From contig OX235262.1 in assembly GCA_944472135.2 (NCBI GenBank), forward strand, positions 71,362,887 through 71,426,886: a stretch of 64,000 nt of DNA, read 5' to 3'. Positions 11,205 to 21,497 of this stretch are shown one piece after another; positions within the stretch are counted from its first letter, which is position 1; each line of letters begins with the position of its first letter. The notes under the pieces are model-generated. The model searched no databases, was not told the origin of the DNA, and saw only the letters and a list, made by a program, of their open reading frames with translations. The translations under genes were made by a program, and so were the position numbers. Source of the DNA: Trichobilharzia regenti. Lineage: Eukaryota > Platyhelminthes > Trematoda > Strigeidida > Schistosomatidae.

Positions 11205-11410
11205 AGATAATAATAATAACATCTTTATTCTGGACAGTATTCATAACATGTACAGAATTTTCAGAGCGATTTATTGCATGATATTTTCCCTTCCCACAAT
11301 ATCTTCAAATAAAATATTAATTTACAGTATATTCTGTGACACAGTGCTCTCTGAGCTTATAAAGCACAAACCATTCCATTGTGATATGTCTGCTTTGTCT
11401 CCTTCAAGAA
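11205..11410 (-). mobile_element. Non-LTR element 3' end
   Basis: Inverse match to 55936-56135. Read on the minus strand it ends in CCAGAATAAAGATG and an ATT-rich tail, as expected for a LINE 3' end. It may belong to the CR1-like element at 13660. Confidence 0.55.
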
Positions 11411-12267
11411 ATCCACGATATCTAGTTAAAAGGTAACTGTAAGATGCTGAGAAGTACATTTTGAGGCTGAAGGACAGCTATCTCATATATTGATTGGGAC
11501 ACGTCGCCAGCCACAATCAGACGATCCCTCAAGTTTATTAGGAACCTGAGAATCAGAAGCTTGTAAACATTTTAAATACGCACAAGAGTAGATAATACTA
11601 TTACAGGACATATTTTAATAGATTAAAACGAGGTGAACGAGAGGAAATAGATGGAGTAGAGAGATTGAAGTTTTTGGTAGCCCAAGATTTACACGGGCCG
11701 CCAAATGTAGATCACATAGATATGAGAATAACCGTCTACCGATAGTATATAAAAACCTTAATTATTTTTAAATCTCTTATAATTATCATATTAAAGCCTT
11801 ATGTAACCTGATTAGTTAATGCTCAGGTTTATCTCTGACTTTTAATCATGACAACAGAACAAAGTAAAAGAAACGTGATAATCTAGGTTGAATTCTTAAG
11901 AATAAAAGGCATCACGTTATTTACATAAAAATGTTTCTAGTGTTCTATGTTCAAATTGAAGTATGATGACGTTTTGATTGTTAACTGACTTTTAGGCCGT
12001 CTTTACCGATGATGACTATTATGTCAGGATGACTGATTGAAAAAAAACCCGGCTTGTAAACAGTCTTTTTGTAATATTGATGTTTACTTGAGTGTTTCAA
12101 CTAATTTTATTATTACTGCGCTTCCCCCAAACCTACACATCATCGTTGAAACGTCTTTGTATTTTCATATGACTTATTCTTAATTATTTGTCCTTGCTTT
12201 TGAGTGATTCCAATATTCAATGTGCCTCAACTTGCTGTTTTGTGATGGTGGATTGTTCACAACAAAT
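11411..12267. other. Unassigned AT-rich stretch
   Basis: No coding frame or known repeat recognised. Confidence 0.3.
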
Positions 12268-12520
12268 TCGATAATACTGGCTGGTGGTTGCGCTGACATC
12301 AAGAAATGTTAGTAGTTAAAATGCATCGGCTGGTCATTGAGTCACGTCTCAGTGGCTCAATAATCTATGACCTTCTCTTGTAGCCAGAAGGTCCTGGGTC
12401 TGAAACTATGTGACTGCGTACTGCTGATGTGTCCTACACTAGGGTGAAACAGAAGTCTAGTACTCCCTGGTGGATTCAGTGGTTCTCTAACTGATATCAA
12501 TCGGCGGGCAAACTTGATAA
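12268..12520 (+). mobile_element. SINE-A copy
   Basis: tRNA-like part, then TACTG, CTGATGT, stem II GTCC/GGGT, GAAA, cleavage triplet GTC and TAGTAC. The last core base (A9) is T here, so the ribozyme is probably dead. Confidence 0.75.
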
Positions 12521-12679
12521 AAAAAATATTGTTCTAATGTTAGGATTTTTTTTGGAATGCAATTCAGTCTGGGCCACAGAGTGAGCGTCTTCCCTTAGAC
12601 TGTGTTTCATGAAAACAGCGAAGAAAATTTTATTTTCGACGATTTATTTTCATGAGATAATAAGCAAAATTATAGGAAG

Positions 12680-13065
12680 AACTTTACTCTAGCCGCGGTA
12701 GGGCGAGTGAATGTATGTAGCGCTTTCGAATGCAGAGGTCAGGTTTCAGATCCCGAATAGCTAATACTTCAGTTATATACAGCTGACGTATACGAAGTCC
12801 CTTTGTAGGATATTGAGGGACTCTGTGTAGTAATGTGATACATTCATGTGGAGGTGCTCGATGTCCGGAGATGACAAGGTGTTCGAGGATAGAGCTGCTG
12901 CTATTCATTCTTTTTCTCTTCTCTGGCTAACCAAGCTTGGGAGTGTTCCAGAATATGTCTGCAGACTTGACGTTGCGTACGGCCGATATGCTTTGCTCCA
13001 CACGAGCAAGTAAATTGATAAATACACATGGAAGTGGCCAGAAGCAGTGGTCTCTTATTCTCAAC
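12680..13065 (-). pseudogene. PLE GIY-YIG domain, broken
   Basis: Minus-strand reading gives CVYQFTCSCGAKHIGRTQRQV near 13010-13060, then after a stop near 12910 SSSILEHLVISGH, LYITEVLAIRDLKPDLCIRK and LALPRL near 12684. These are the ordered GIY-YIG and C-terminal signatures of PLEs. No terminal arms recognised. Confidence 0.75.
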
Positions 13066-13540
13066 ATTAGACTGGATTAACTGTCTGCTGGAGAATGTGA
13101 CTATGTTTTGTTCTATTTATTTCTTGAGGACAGAATTTTGATCACAGTTTACTTGGAGTATCCTTGCTGATTCTCAGTTTACAGTTACGTTTAGTTAATT
13201 TTTATTGCTTTATAACATGTTTTCATGCCTGAGAAACTCTTGGACTTTATGACTTCCTGATGGCATTGTTCGGAAATCTTTGAATTTTCGGGGACATCTT
13301 ATTATTGCTTAATCGTGTTACAGATTTCATCAAATCTGATCTCAGAAAAATCCAGTAAACCTTTAGAATTGGTATCGAAGTGTTTCCCTTGGTTCGTTTT
13401 CTGCATTCAGACAGAAATATTTGGGTTTTTGGTTCTTAAACTCTTTGTAACTCGTATGTCAGACAATTATTTCTCTTTAACTAGTCAGTTTAAATCTACA
13501 TTTATTTTAAATGCACACATAATTTATGAGTTTATCTAGG
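13066..13540. other. Unassigned; weak repeat
   Basis: Bases 13125-13205 resemble 49270-49375 (ACAGAATTTTGATCACAG against ACAGAGTTTTGATCCTAC), an unnamed repeat. No gene recognised. Confidence 0.3.
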
Positions 13541-13655
13541 CAGCATTATACCAACTACAGGCGTAAAGACAAAGATGGATGTGAGCTTCAGCAGTGAAAA
13601 GACAAGGCTGGCGCTGATTATTCTGAAATCAGTGTGGAGGACTCCGAACACGTAA
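13541..13655 (+). mobile_element. RTE fragment
   Basis: Short block of the RTE region after the poly-Q linker (CAACTACAGGCG ... CTGAAATCAGTGTGGAG). Confidence 0.55.
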
Positions 13656-13659
13656 TAAT

Positions 13660-14275
13660 AACCACTTTATTTTGACCAATAAGAGTGATACAGAATGGAA
13701 TTTTCAGTGTTTTAACACACATAGCAACAACTTAACTCCTTTTATAGGTATTATACATACATAAAATTTGAAATAGTAATGATGACAATAACATTAATAA
13801 TGATGAAATCAGTATAAACAGAATGTTGGTGGAAACATAATGAAGTATAATTAGAAACTATCATAGAGAATACATGTAATAATAATAATATTTGCTTATA
13901 CTTTGCAGTTCAGATTTTTGATTTTAAAAGTTTATATGCTCTCTCCTGACATCTGTCTCTCTCTCTTCACACAAAACCCCTGTTAAATATGATGTTATGG
14001 TAGAATTTTTATATTTACTTGTACGAGAGTAAATTCTGATACAATTTCTTCTGGTTTCACCCGAAGATACACAAGGAGAAAGTTGAGAATAAAGAGTCAT
14101 AGGAACACTATTAACTCTACTTGCGACCTTTATTGTTCTACGTAATATGACATAGTCTTTTTTGAGAAGTCCAGGGAATAATAAAGAGGGTGGACAATAA
14201 AGCAGAATGAGCAGAATACATGGATTAACAAATTTTAAGAGAAGGGGTCGAGTTATACTAGAAAGTGTCAACGAA
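13660..14275 (-). mobile_element. CR1-like LINE, 3' end
   Basis: Minus-strand frame 14271-13924 (115 codons) has CILLILLYCPPSLLFPGLLKK followed by DYVILRRTIKVASRV, the C-terminal region after the reverse transcriptase in CR1/SR1-type LINEs. The 3' UTR runs to 13660 and ends in an ATT-rich tail. Severely 5'-truncated, and different from the RTE copies. Confidence 0.7.
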
Positions 14276-14539
14276 AATTCTTCCTAGAAATCAACAGGAT
14301 GTATAACGACCAACAGAGTTTCGAAGAGAAACTGATATCGAGATGAAAGATATTCGGTTTACTCCCTGTCATCACAGTACCGTCAGTATTACAGGAATCA
14401 TGCGACTGAATCAGTTCACGCAAGTCATGTTTGCACCTGAAACTAAAATCAACTGTATGGCATTTAGTTTAAGACCACTTGGCTGAAACCATCTGTTAAC
14501 TTCAGACAAGAATCTATCTATATAAGAACACTTCAAAGA

Positions 14540-14692
14540 CCGAAACTTTCATGTTAGTTGTTTCAATAGGATGGAAACATTTCTCAACAGATAGCCATAG
14601 AGGATAAGCAACAAGGAATTCTGGGAACAAACAAACCAACAATCTTCTCGAAAAAAAATCACTGAGCGACATCACACGCCAAGCTCTCAAGT
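14540..14692 (+). mobile_element. RTE fragment
   Basis: Matches the RTE tail (GCAACAAGGAATTCTGGGAA ... GCGACATCACACGCCAAGCT), with an internal deletion. Confidence 0.6.
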
Positions 14693-15219
14693 TGGTTATA
14701 TTCAATGTTTGTCAAATAGCTAATTCTGCCTATTGTAGTCATAATGGCTATGGAATGTACATACTTGTGTTGATATCATAAGCCTGCGTAGACGTTTACA
14801 GAAGTACTGATAAGTGCTGCTCTTAAAGTCCGATGGTTTTTGGGAAATAGAAAGATACTCATTAATGAAGCATACGCGAAAGCTCTTAGAAACCAATATG
14901 CTGCTGAAGGTTCAAACAGCTGTCTTTCAGTACTGCAATCAGTGACATTGATTGCTACTCTTTAGGACTATATTGGATATACTTATTGGTCATTGGGTTC
15001 AATTCGTATTCAGTTAGCACTAAGTCCTAAAAACACAAATAACATTGGCCACTCCTTTTTAGCATAGTCAGTAGTAACCCAAAGTAAAAATGAAAGAAAA
15101 TCTTTCATTTTTAGCGGATTTATCTAAAGATGACATTATTTAACCAACCTATTGGTTCTTTTACAATATTTTTGGACCAAAATAAAGTTCTTACAAAATT
15201 TATGTCGTAGTAGGCTTCG
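14693..15219. other. Unassigned; weak SINE-D 5' match
   Basis: Bases about 14950-15035 resemble the start of SINE-D (GGACTATATTGGATA). Otherwise nothing recognised. Confidence 0.3.
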
Positions 15220-15545
15220 TTACGAACTAAAATCAGTTGGAAATCATTAAGAACTAGAGAGTGCTGTAGAACTATTTCACTCTGATCTGAAACTGTTCAA
15301 CAGTGTTCACCTAAGACCTCATCAGGATTCACATTCTTGTCTTTCAGTTTTCGACGGCAAATTCACTGACCATTTAGCGATTTGAGTTGGAATTTCGCGG
15401 CTCATGAATTCTAACTCCTATCAGTTTGTGACAGAGCTAATACCTGTAACCAGTACCTAGGATAAGTATCCACTTCGACTTAATCTAATGGACACCACTG
15501 TCGACGACTTCTCAGTACACCTCCAAGACATCAAACTCTAAGCTT
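15220..15545 (-). mobile_element. SINE-A copy, degenerate
   Basis: The inverted family order is visible from the AACCATT-type block to the 5' head (CACGACTT-like end). The ribozyme region is heavily mutated. Confidence 0.5.
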
Positions 15546-15564
15546 TAGCTTTTTAACAGGGATG

Positions 15565-15745
15565 ATGTTGTGTTTCCGGGGTGCGGTTGACAGCCATACG
15601 AACAACCCCCTCCTCGCCATCTTTTCTGGACTTACTAGACGCTAGTGAACTAGATGAGGTTTAAGGGTACGTCTACCTGGGTTAGAATCCGGATAGTGTT
15701 CATGAATGACGTGCATTTTAACATTGGATCACCGAATCACATCCA
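15565..15745 (-). mobile_element. SINE-B, diverged
   Basis: Inverted match to the body and head of SINE-B, including the CAACCCC-type block and a B-box-like GGTTAGAATCC. Related to 36265-36420. Confidence 0.45.
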
Positions 15746-16019
15746 TTGAATACTACTCTGTAATATCAATGAATGTTAGCGTAAATTTAAAAATAGACCA
15801 AAGATTGATGTTTTTTCCATAAGAAAAGCAAACAAGAAAAATTTCAGTAAAGCGTTTTCTGAATTTCAACGGTTATAATCATATTTCTTCTCTATAAATG
15901 ATACTAATTATATTATAAACAATTGTTTATTTGATACTGTCTTACGCTGGGATGCTGGATCCGAGTCTCATTCCATTTAGGATTCGTCCGCTGGATAGGT
16001 ATGCACTCCTCCAGTTAGT

Positions 16020-16115
16020 AACTGTGTTTTCACTCAGACTGTGATCCGGCACTCATCATTCCAAACACCAAAGCATTATCCGTTAGGCTACTGACCTATT
16101 ACAGCCAACTTTTAT
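16020..16115 (-). repeat. SINE-E, tRNA-like head fragment
   Basis: Second copy of the element at 3625. On the minus strand TAGCCTAACGGATAATGC fits an A box; the B box is degenerate (GGATCACAGTC). Confidence 0.5.
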
Positions 16116-16194
16116 GTAACGGTAATGAGTTGCTGTTCACTGGAACTCTTTTTTTCAAGAGTTAATTTGTAGGGACTTGATATGTTTCAAATTT

Positions 16195-16555
16195 GATCGC
16201 TAGTGACCGCCTACAGGACGAAGTTGCCCGAAGGAGTCCTAATGAGAAATCGTGACCACTGAAGTCCACCTTGTCTGGTGTGAGAACGGATACTCGTCGA
16301 AGATATTGGCTTGAAGTAATGCTAATATCACGAATTCGTAGGGCCCGCCATCGAGCCAGGTCTCAGTGCCTGAATGATCTATGAGCCTGCCTTGTAACCG
16401 GAAGGTGTTGGCTTCGAAACCCAGTTAGTGTGTACTATGTGTACTGAATCGCAAACTAGGAAGAAACGGCTGTTGAGTATTTCGTGGCTTTTCATTGGTT
16501 CTCTAACTGATGTCAATCCGTGATCTAACTTGGAATTCGTCCACTAAATTTCCAT
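16195..16555 (+). mobile_element. SINE-A, near full length, diverged
   Basis: Has the 5' head (CTAGTGACCGCCTACAGG), the tRNA-like part with GCCTTGTAACCGGAAGG, a mutated ribozyme core and the TTGGTTCTCTAACTGATG block. Confidence 0.7.
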
Positions 16556-16854
16556 TGGGCAGTTAAGTGAATAAAATCCTTAAAAATTTCCTATTCACTA
16601 TCCTATGTTTCCTGGTTATATTGGATGGAAATACTCAGTCTCAGATATTTAGTATTCGCATAAATCAAATGACATGTAATTAATCCTCAAGACACCGGTA
16701 AATTCTCCGTACTTGAAGCTGACACGTCAAAAGACACCAGCAAAATAATCAACAGAAAATTCTAAAATAATTCTCTGTGACTATACCTTAGTAATTAGTT
16801 TGATGAGAAGATTTCCTGATGACAACATCAAAAAGTGTAGATTTCGTCGCAAAC

Positions 16855-17000
16855 TAACGATAGTTAGAGAATTACTGGAAGCTCGAGAGCACTGGACAGC
16901 TTCTTCATCCTAGTGTGGGGTTCTCTAACAGGATTCAGAGATGATGACGCCTAGACTCCACTGAAACCTACTACAGTGAAGTTGATCCCATTCTCTACAG
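16855..17000 (-). mobile_element. SINE-A fragment
   Basis: Inverted hammerhead and 3' region (GTTAGAGAATTACTGG, ACTGGACAGCTTCTTC), then decayed. Confidence 0.55.
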
Positions 17001-17221
17001 GTCTAGATATTAACAAAGGTAAACACATGGTCAAAATACAGTAAAATTGCTAGGAAAGAACTTTTGGATAACAAATGGAATTTGTTTTCATAATAACCGA
17101 GCAGTAATCACATTTATCAAGGTGTTGTTGTCTTCTTTCATGATCCAGTGTAATTCATTTAGCAACATATGGAATAATAAAGATACAATTTGATTGCCAA
17201 AAAGAATTGTGAATTTACTCA

Positions 17222-17805
17222 TAGAGGATTTCATCATGAGCTGACATCAGTTGGAGAAACATTGGAAAACCAGATGAGAGTACTGGTCAACTACTTCACC
17301 CAATGGTTCTCGAACTCCTGTCAGCTCACGATGAAATCCCCCAATCAATCAAACAAAATTCCCACAAAACCAATCCTTGAAAATCAACCTCATGCCAAAT
17401 AGCGACTCACCCTATTCAAGCAGTGACCTGGGATTCTAGTGGGAAGCCGTGACCAGTAGATTACACGAGGTCGATGGTGAGGACAGTTATTTATCGAAGA
17501 AGACATTACGATGTGGTCATGCTATGTCATGAATTGGCAGAAATTAGAATTCAGGGACTGGTCATTGGATAGGTTCCCAGTAGCTTAATGGTCTACAAAC
17601 TCGCTGAACTCTCGACCATAAGGTCCTGTGTTCGAACCCTGGTGGCGGGTGTGTACTGATGAAGAGTCCCAATTGAGAACGAAACGTCTGTCCAGTACCC
17701 TCTGGTGGTTTTTCAATGGTTCTCTAACTGATGTCAGCTCATGATGAAATCCTCTAACCAATCAAGCAAAATCTCTACAAAACTAATACTTGAAAATCTA
17801 TTTAT
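17222..17805. mobile_element. SINE-A compound: foldback plus full copy
   Basis: Minus arm (17222-17312) of tail and ribozyme 3' side folds into a plus tail (17313-17397). A full plus copy follows head to tail (17398-17805, about 408 bases). In the full copy the ribozyme region spans about 17651-17700: ATGAAGA replaces CTGAAGA, while GAAA and CTGTC/CAGTA remain. B box GTTCGAACC near 17631. Confidence 0.75.
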
Positions 17806-18354
17806 GGGAAAATATATCTTTATGGAAGCGTTTAAAAAGGCAGAGGAAATCGCTAGGATTATTTCGTCCCAGTGTTAGCTTCGTCAGACGAACATATTTT
17901 CACCCCAGGAAAGACAAAGATCCTAATGATTATAACATTTACCCCACTTCACTTAACAATTAGATCACAGATCATTAGTTCATTAAAAATAAATAAATAA
18001 TAAATAAATAAACTAAGACAAGACATAAATATTTATGTTACAGACATTACCAAAATAACAATTACAAGTGGTTGTTATGGTTATTGTGCATGAACACCTT
18101 TTACACCCACAAACAAAATAAACATTATATGATATGAAAATAAGAATTGTCTTTGAAACCCTTGACGAAAAAAAACACACTTCATGTTTTCATTTCACCA
18201 TAAAAGCTGAAATTACGTGTTCTAAGGTGAAGGCCACACGAAATCAACCCTGTTTATTCATAAATCCACCGATCATGTGAATACAGTCCATAAATAAGTA
18301 TCATGTAATAGTTTGCAATTGAAGAACAAACATGACTTAGAAAACCACTACAGA
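17806..18354. other. Unassigned AT-rich stretch
   Basis: AAATA-type simple repeat near 17990-18010. No gene recognised. Confidence 0.35.
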
Positions 18355-18800
18355 TACATGATGGTTTCATGAGTGCTCAATGATAAAGTGTCCCAAAATA
18401 GGGTGAAACACCATTCCATTACATTCTGGTTTTCTATGGTTGCCTAACTGGTCTCAAATCGTGATCTCATTTGAAATCCATCAGATTTGTGAAAACCATT
18501 CCTTGAAAATTAATCAGGTATTCACTAATGACAGATAATGGGGTGGATTTTTGGACTTATAAGGAAATATGTTGAATAGAGTAATGACAAATACTTACAG
18601 ATAACTTTACCATCCCAAGGAATGAATGATTAAAAAAGTGTATCGCATAACCTGAAGATTATAGGCTTGATGCCCAGTGGTGTGATGTATGAAAATTACT
18701 GAAGAGTTCCCTATTGGGATGAAGCAGCTGTCCAGTAAACCCTGATTTCCAGTGGTTCTCGAAATGATGTCATAACGTAATTTAACTTGAAATCAAAAAC
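18355..18800 (+). mobile_element. Two SINE-A partial copies in the same direction
   Basis: Copies at 18355-18520 and 18625-18800, each with part of the ribozyme (AAGTGTCCCAAAATAGGG; TACTGAAGAGTTCCC) and the 3' region. The tRNA-like heads are decayed or missing. Confidence 0.6.
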
Positions 18801-19231
18801 TCTTAGTGAAAATTATAATTATGAGAATCATAACACCTGCCATTGTATTTTCAACTCATTTCAAATTCTCCACTTTATGAAACTTGTTTACAAAAATGAG
18901 CAACCAATCAAAGTTGAGGTTATCAAGAAAGACAGATACTTCAAATACTCAAAGCTCACTTCATCTTGAAGTTAACAGTGAGTATGTTGTCCAGAAAGAC
19001 ATGTGACAACTTGATAATTAAATTGCATCCCACGCAGTGACTACAACAACAACACTAAAAGTGTCATGTGTGTTTTACACTCGTAACCATAACACAATAC
19101 TTCAGTACTCTTTTTCTGTAAAAATTAGCTTTTCTGAACAAATTTGATCCGCCAACCTACACATGCATCAAATAAATGAAAATGCCTGCCGATAATTCAA
19201 AATGTTTTAATATCAAATTATTATTTAAAAT
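18801..19231. other. Unassigned
   Basis: A 60-codon frame at 18787-18969 has no recognised domain. Confidence 0.3.
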
Positions 19232-19830
19232 AAAATTCATTATCAGTTAGAGAACCATTGAAAACCCACCAGAAAGTACTGGACAGCTGTTTCATCCTAG
19301 CTTTTGGGAATCATCTGCAGTACGCACCCACCACCAGGGTTCGAACCGAGGACCTTCCGGTTCTAAGGTAATACACTGGGACCCGATTCAATGGCCAGCC
19401 CATGAATTCTAACTTCTACCAATTCATGATTTAGCGCGACCACCAACCAATGTCATCAATAGGACATCCATCCTTACACTTGACATCTGGATGAACCTCA
19501 CTGGTCACGACTTCTCAAAAGAACTCCAGGAAACTCCATCTTGTAGCAAGTCACTAACAAGCATCAGAAGTGTTTAAAGTTAGAATTCATGGAATGGCCA
19601 CTGAACCGGATCCCAGTGGCTGAATGGTATACGCGCTTCCTCTGTAACCTGAAGTTCCTGGGTTCGAACCATAGTGGGTGAGTACTGCCGATCCTTTCCA
19701 AACTAGGATGAAACAGCTGTCCAGTACACCAGTACTGGTTTTCAATGGTTCTCTAACTCACATTATTCCGTGGTCAAACTCGTATAAGCAAAACTAATCC
19801 TTACAAAGCAACTATAGAAAATTCATAATC
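19232..19830. mobile_element. SINE-A head-to-head pair with 13-bp TSD
   Basis: AAAATTCATTATC at 19232-19244 and AAAATTCATAATC at 19818-19830 agree at 12 of 13 bases and bracket both arms. The minus arm (to 19567) is near full length with the 5' head. The plus arm (19568-19810) starts just before the tRNA-like part. Both belong to the TTCC/GGAT subfamily, with cores CAGATGA and CCGATCC. Confidence 0.8.
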
Positions 19831-20471
19831 CCCATTGACACAAAAAAAAGAATTCAGAGAAAAAAATTCTCCTTCAGACAATTTCATTTTCATGGGTGTA
19901 CAGTCTTAAATATGGATGAACTACAATAAAAAAATAACATATAGAAGAAGTATGTTCAACCTCTATGTTTACCTTGTCCTAAAATAAGGCCAACAAATCC
20001 TTCATAAAAATTATCACTTTTAATTTGTATCACAATTTTTCTTTTCTTTTTCTTCTATTACTTTGTTTCACTGACAAACGTTCATTTTCGACTTTTTATG
20101 ATTTCATGACATTTCTTATGATTTCTGTTACCTTAGGTTTAAGTAGTGCTTTCCTAACTTGCTATCGTATTCACAAAATCCTGTTCATTCCACTTTATTA
20201 TTATTTAACAATCACTGACCAACAGTACTTTGAAGTTTGCACCGCGTCATCGTTATTATTTCACAATCTATATTATTGTCGTTACTTTCAACCTTGAACT
20301 TATGTTTAGTCCGCCCCATTCGTTGGTTTATTTTCATATTGCCTCACACACCCTGATTACATTCACTCTCGAAACCAGTATATTTGTTGACTATATATAT
20401 ATATATATATAAATTTAATTACTTCATCTCATTTTATCCCATGTTCTCACTGACCATGCCCATTAAAAAAC
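19831..20471. other. Unassigned AT-rich stretch
   Basis: AT microsatellite at 20391-20412. The 90-codon frame at 20025-20297 is low-complexity and hydrophobic and is not called a gene. Confidence 0.35.
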
Positions 20472-20959
20472 TAACTGACTATTGTATGGAGGATTTCACC
20501 ATGAGCTGACATCAGTTAGAGAACCACTAGAAAACCTGGGAGTACTGGACAGCTGTTTCGTTAGCCTATTTTGGGACTATTCAGCAGTACGCACCCACCG
20601 AGGTTCGAACCCAGGACCTTCTGGTTACAAGGCAAAGATGGGGCAGTAACTCATCAAGGAAGACATTGCGAAGTGGTTGCGCTATGTCGTGAACTGGCAG
20701 AAGTTAGAATTCAAGAACCATTGGATCGGGTCCCAGTGGCTCAATTGTCTACAAGCTCGCCTTGTAACCAGAAGGTCCTGGGTTCGAACCCCGGTGGGTG
20801 CTTACTGCTGAAGAGTCCCAAAATAGGCTAACGAAACAGATGTCCAGTACTCCCAGGTTTTCCAGGGGTTCTCTAACTGATGTCAGCTCATGGTGAAATC
20901 CTCCATACAATCAAACAAAATCCCTACAAAACCAATACTTGAAAATAACTGACTATTGT
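20472..20959. mobile_element. SINE-A foldback unit with perfect 14-bp TSD
   Basis: TAACTGACTATTGT at 20472-20485 and 20946-20959. The minus arm (20486-20632) is a partial inverted copy of ribozyme plus 3' region; the plus copy (about 20636-20945) holds an A-box-like GTGGCTCAATTGT near 20736, B box GGTTCGAACCC at 20781-20791 and the full tail. Both arms share the same extra bases in stem II (GGCTAAC for GGAC), so both were copied from one template. The plus ribozyme spans 20803-20850 with core CTGAAGA at 20808-20814; the minus arm has CTGAATA. Confidence 0.92.
20803..20850 (+). ncRNA. Hammerhead ribozyme, SINE-A type
   Basis: TACTG (stem I 5'), CTGAAGA core, GTCC ... GG-CTA-AC stem II with a three-base bulge, GAAA, short stem III and GTC before CAGTACTCC (stem I 3'). 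The conserved core bases are all present; the bulge in stem II is the only major fault. Activity is not proven. Confidence 0.65.
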
Positions 20960-21237
20960 TCCATCTCATATAATACTTGTTCCATAATGCAGTTTATGAT
21001 ATGATTCGAATTTGCCTTTACTGGCTGGCTATTGTGTGCTTAAATTAATTAATGGATTTATAATTGTAGAGCCTGAAAAAGAAGAATTTTTTGAAACCGC
21101 AATTGTTCACCGTAACTATTTTTGTTCTGATGAATAAATAATGGAAATATTGAATTTATGATAGCAGTCAGTTTTCTTGTATGTATATTAAATTTTAACA
21201 GTGAATGGAAACACTAAAGTGCTATAATAATAATGGT

Positions 21238-21478
21238 GTATGGATGAGTCGATGGCATAGCGGTTAGGACGCCCGCCGTCTATGCACATGGTCCGGGGTC
21301 TCATCCCCGGCTGGCGCACTGCTTTACCTCGCTAACCCAGAAATAATGCTGGTAAAGAGGAAAGGTTGGGCATGAGGCTAACAACCCCATCCTGTAAAAA
21401 TAAATACTGCTACAGAATCTTCAAGCCAATAGCTTGAAGCTCTATTTTCCACTGGGGAACGTGAAGGAAAAAAATAGG
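21238..21478 (+). mobile_element. SINE-B, tRNA head with RTE-like body
   Basis: tRNA-like head with GGCATAGCGGTTAGGAC (A-box region) and GGGGTCTCATCCCC (B box). The body (about 21350-21425) aligns base by base with the 5' UTR of the RTE at 43193, and the 3' end TCCACTGGGGAACG resembles the RTE 3' end. Shares this plan with 30455-30712 and 45518-45745. Confidence 0.8.
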
Positions 21479-21497
21479 ATTATTAATTACAATTGAT

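Noticed and set aside
13924..14271. Possible membrane protein from a leucine-rich minus-strand frame
   Set aside because: The sequence matches the C-terminal tail of CR1-like LINEs, with ATT-rich 3' end downstream.
20025..20297. 90-codon plus-strand frame, hydrophobic
   Set aside because: AT-rich, low complexity, no domain and no start context; most likely chance.
20736..20800. Functional tRNA gene
   Set aside because: A and B boxes are present, but the acceptor stem does not close and the same sequence recurs in about 40 SINE copies.
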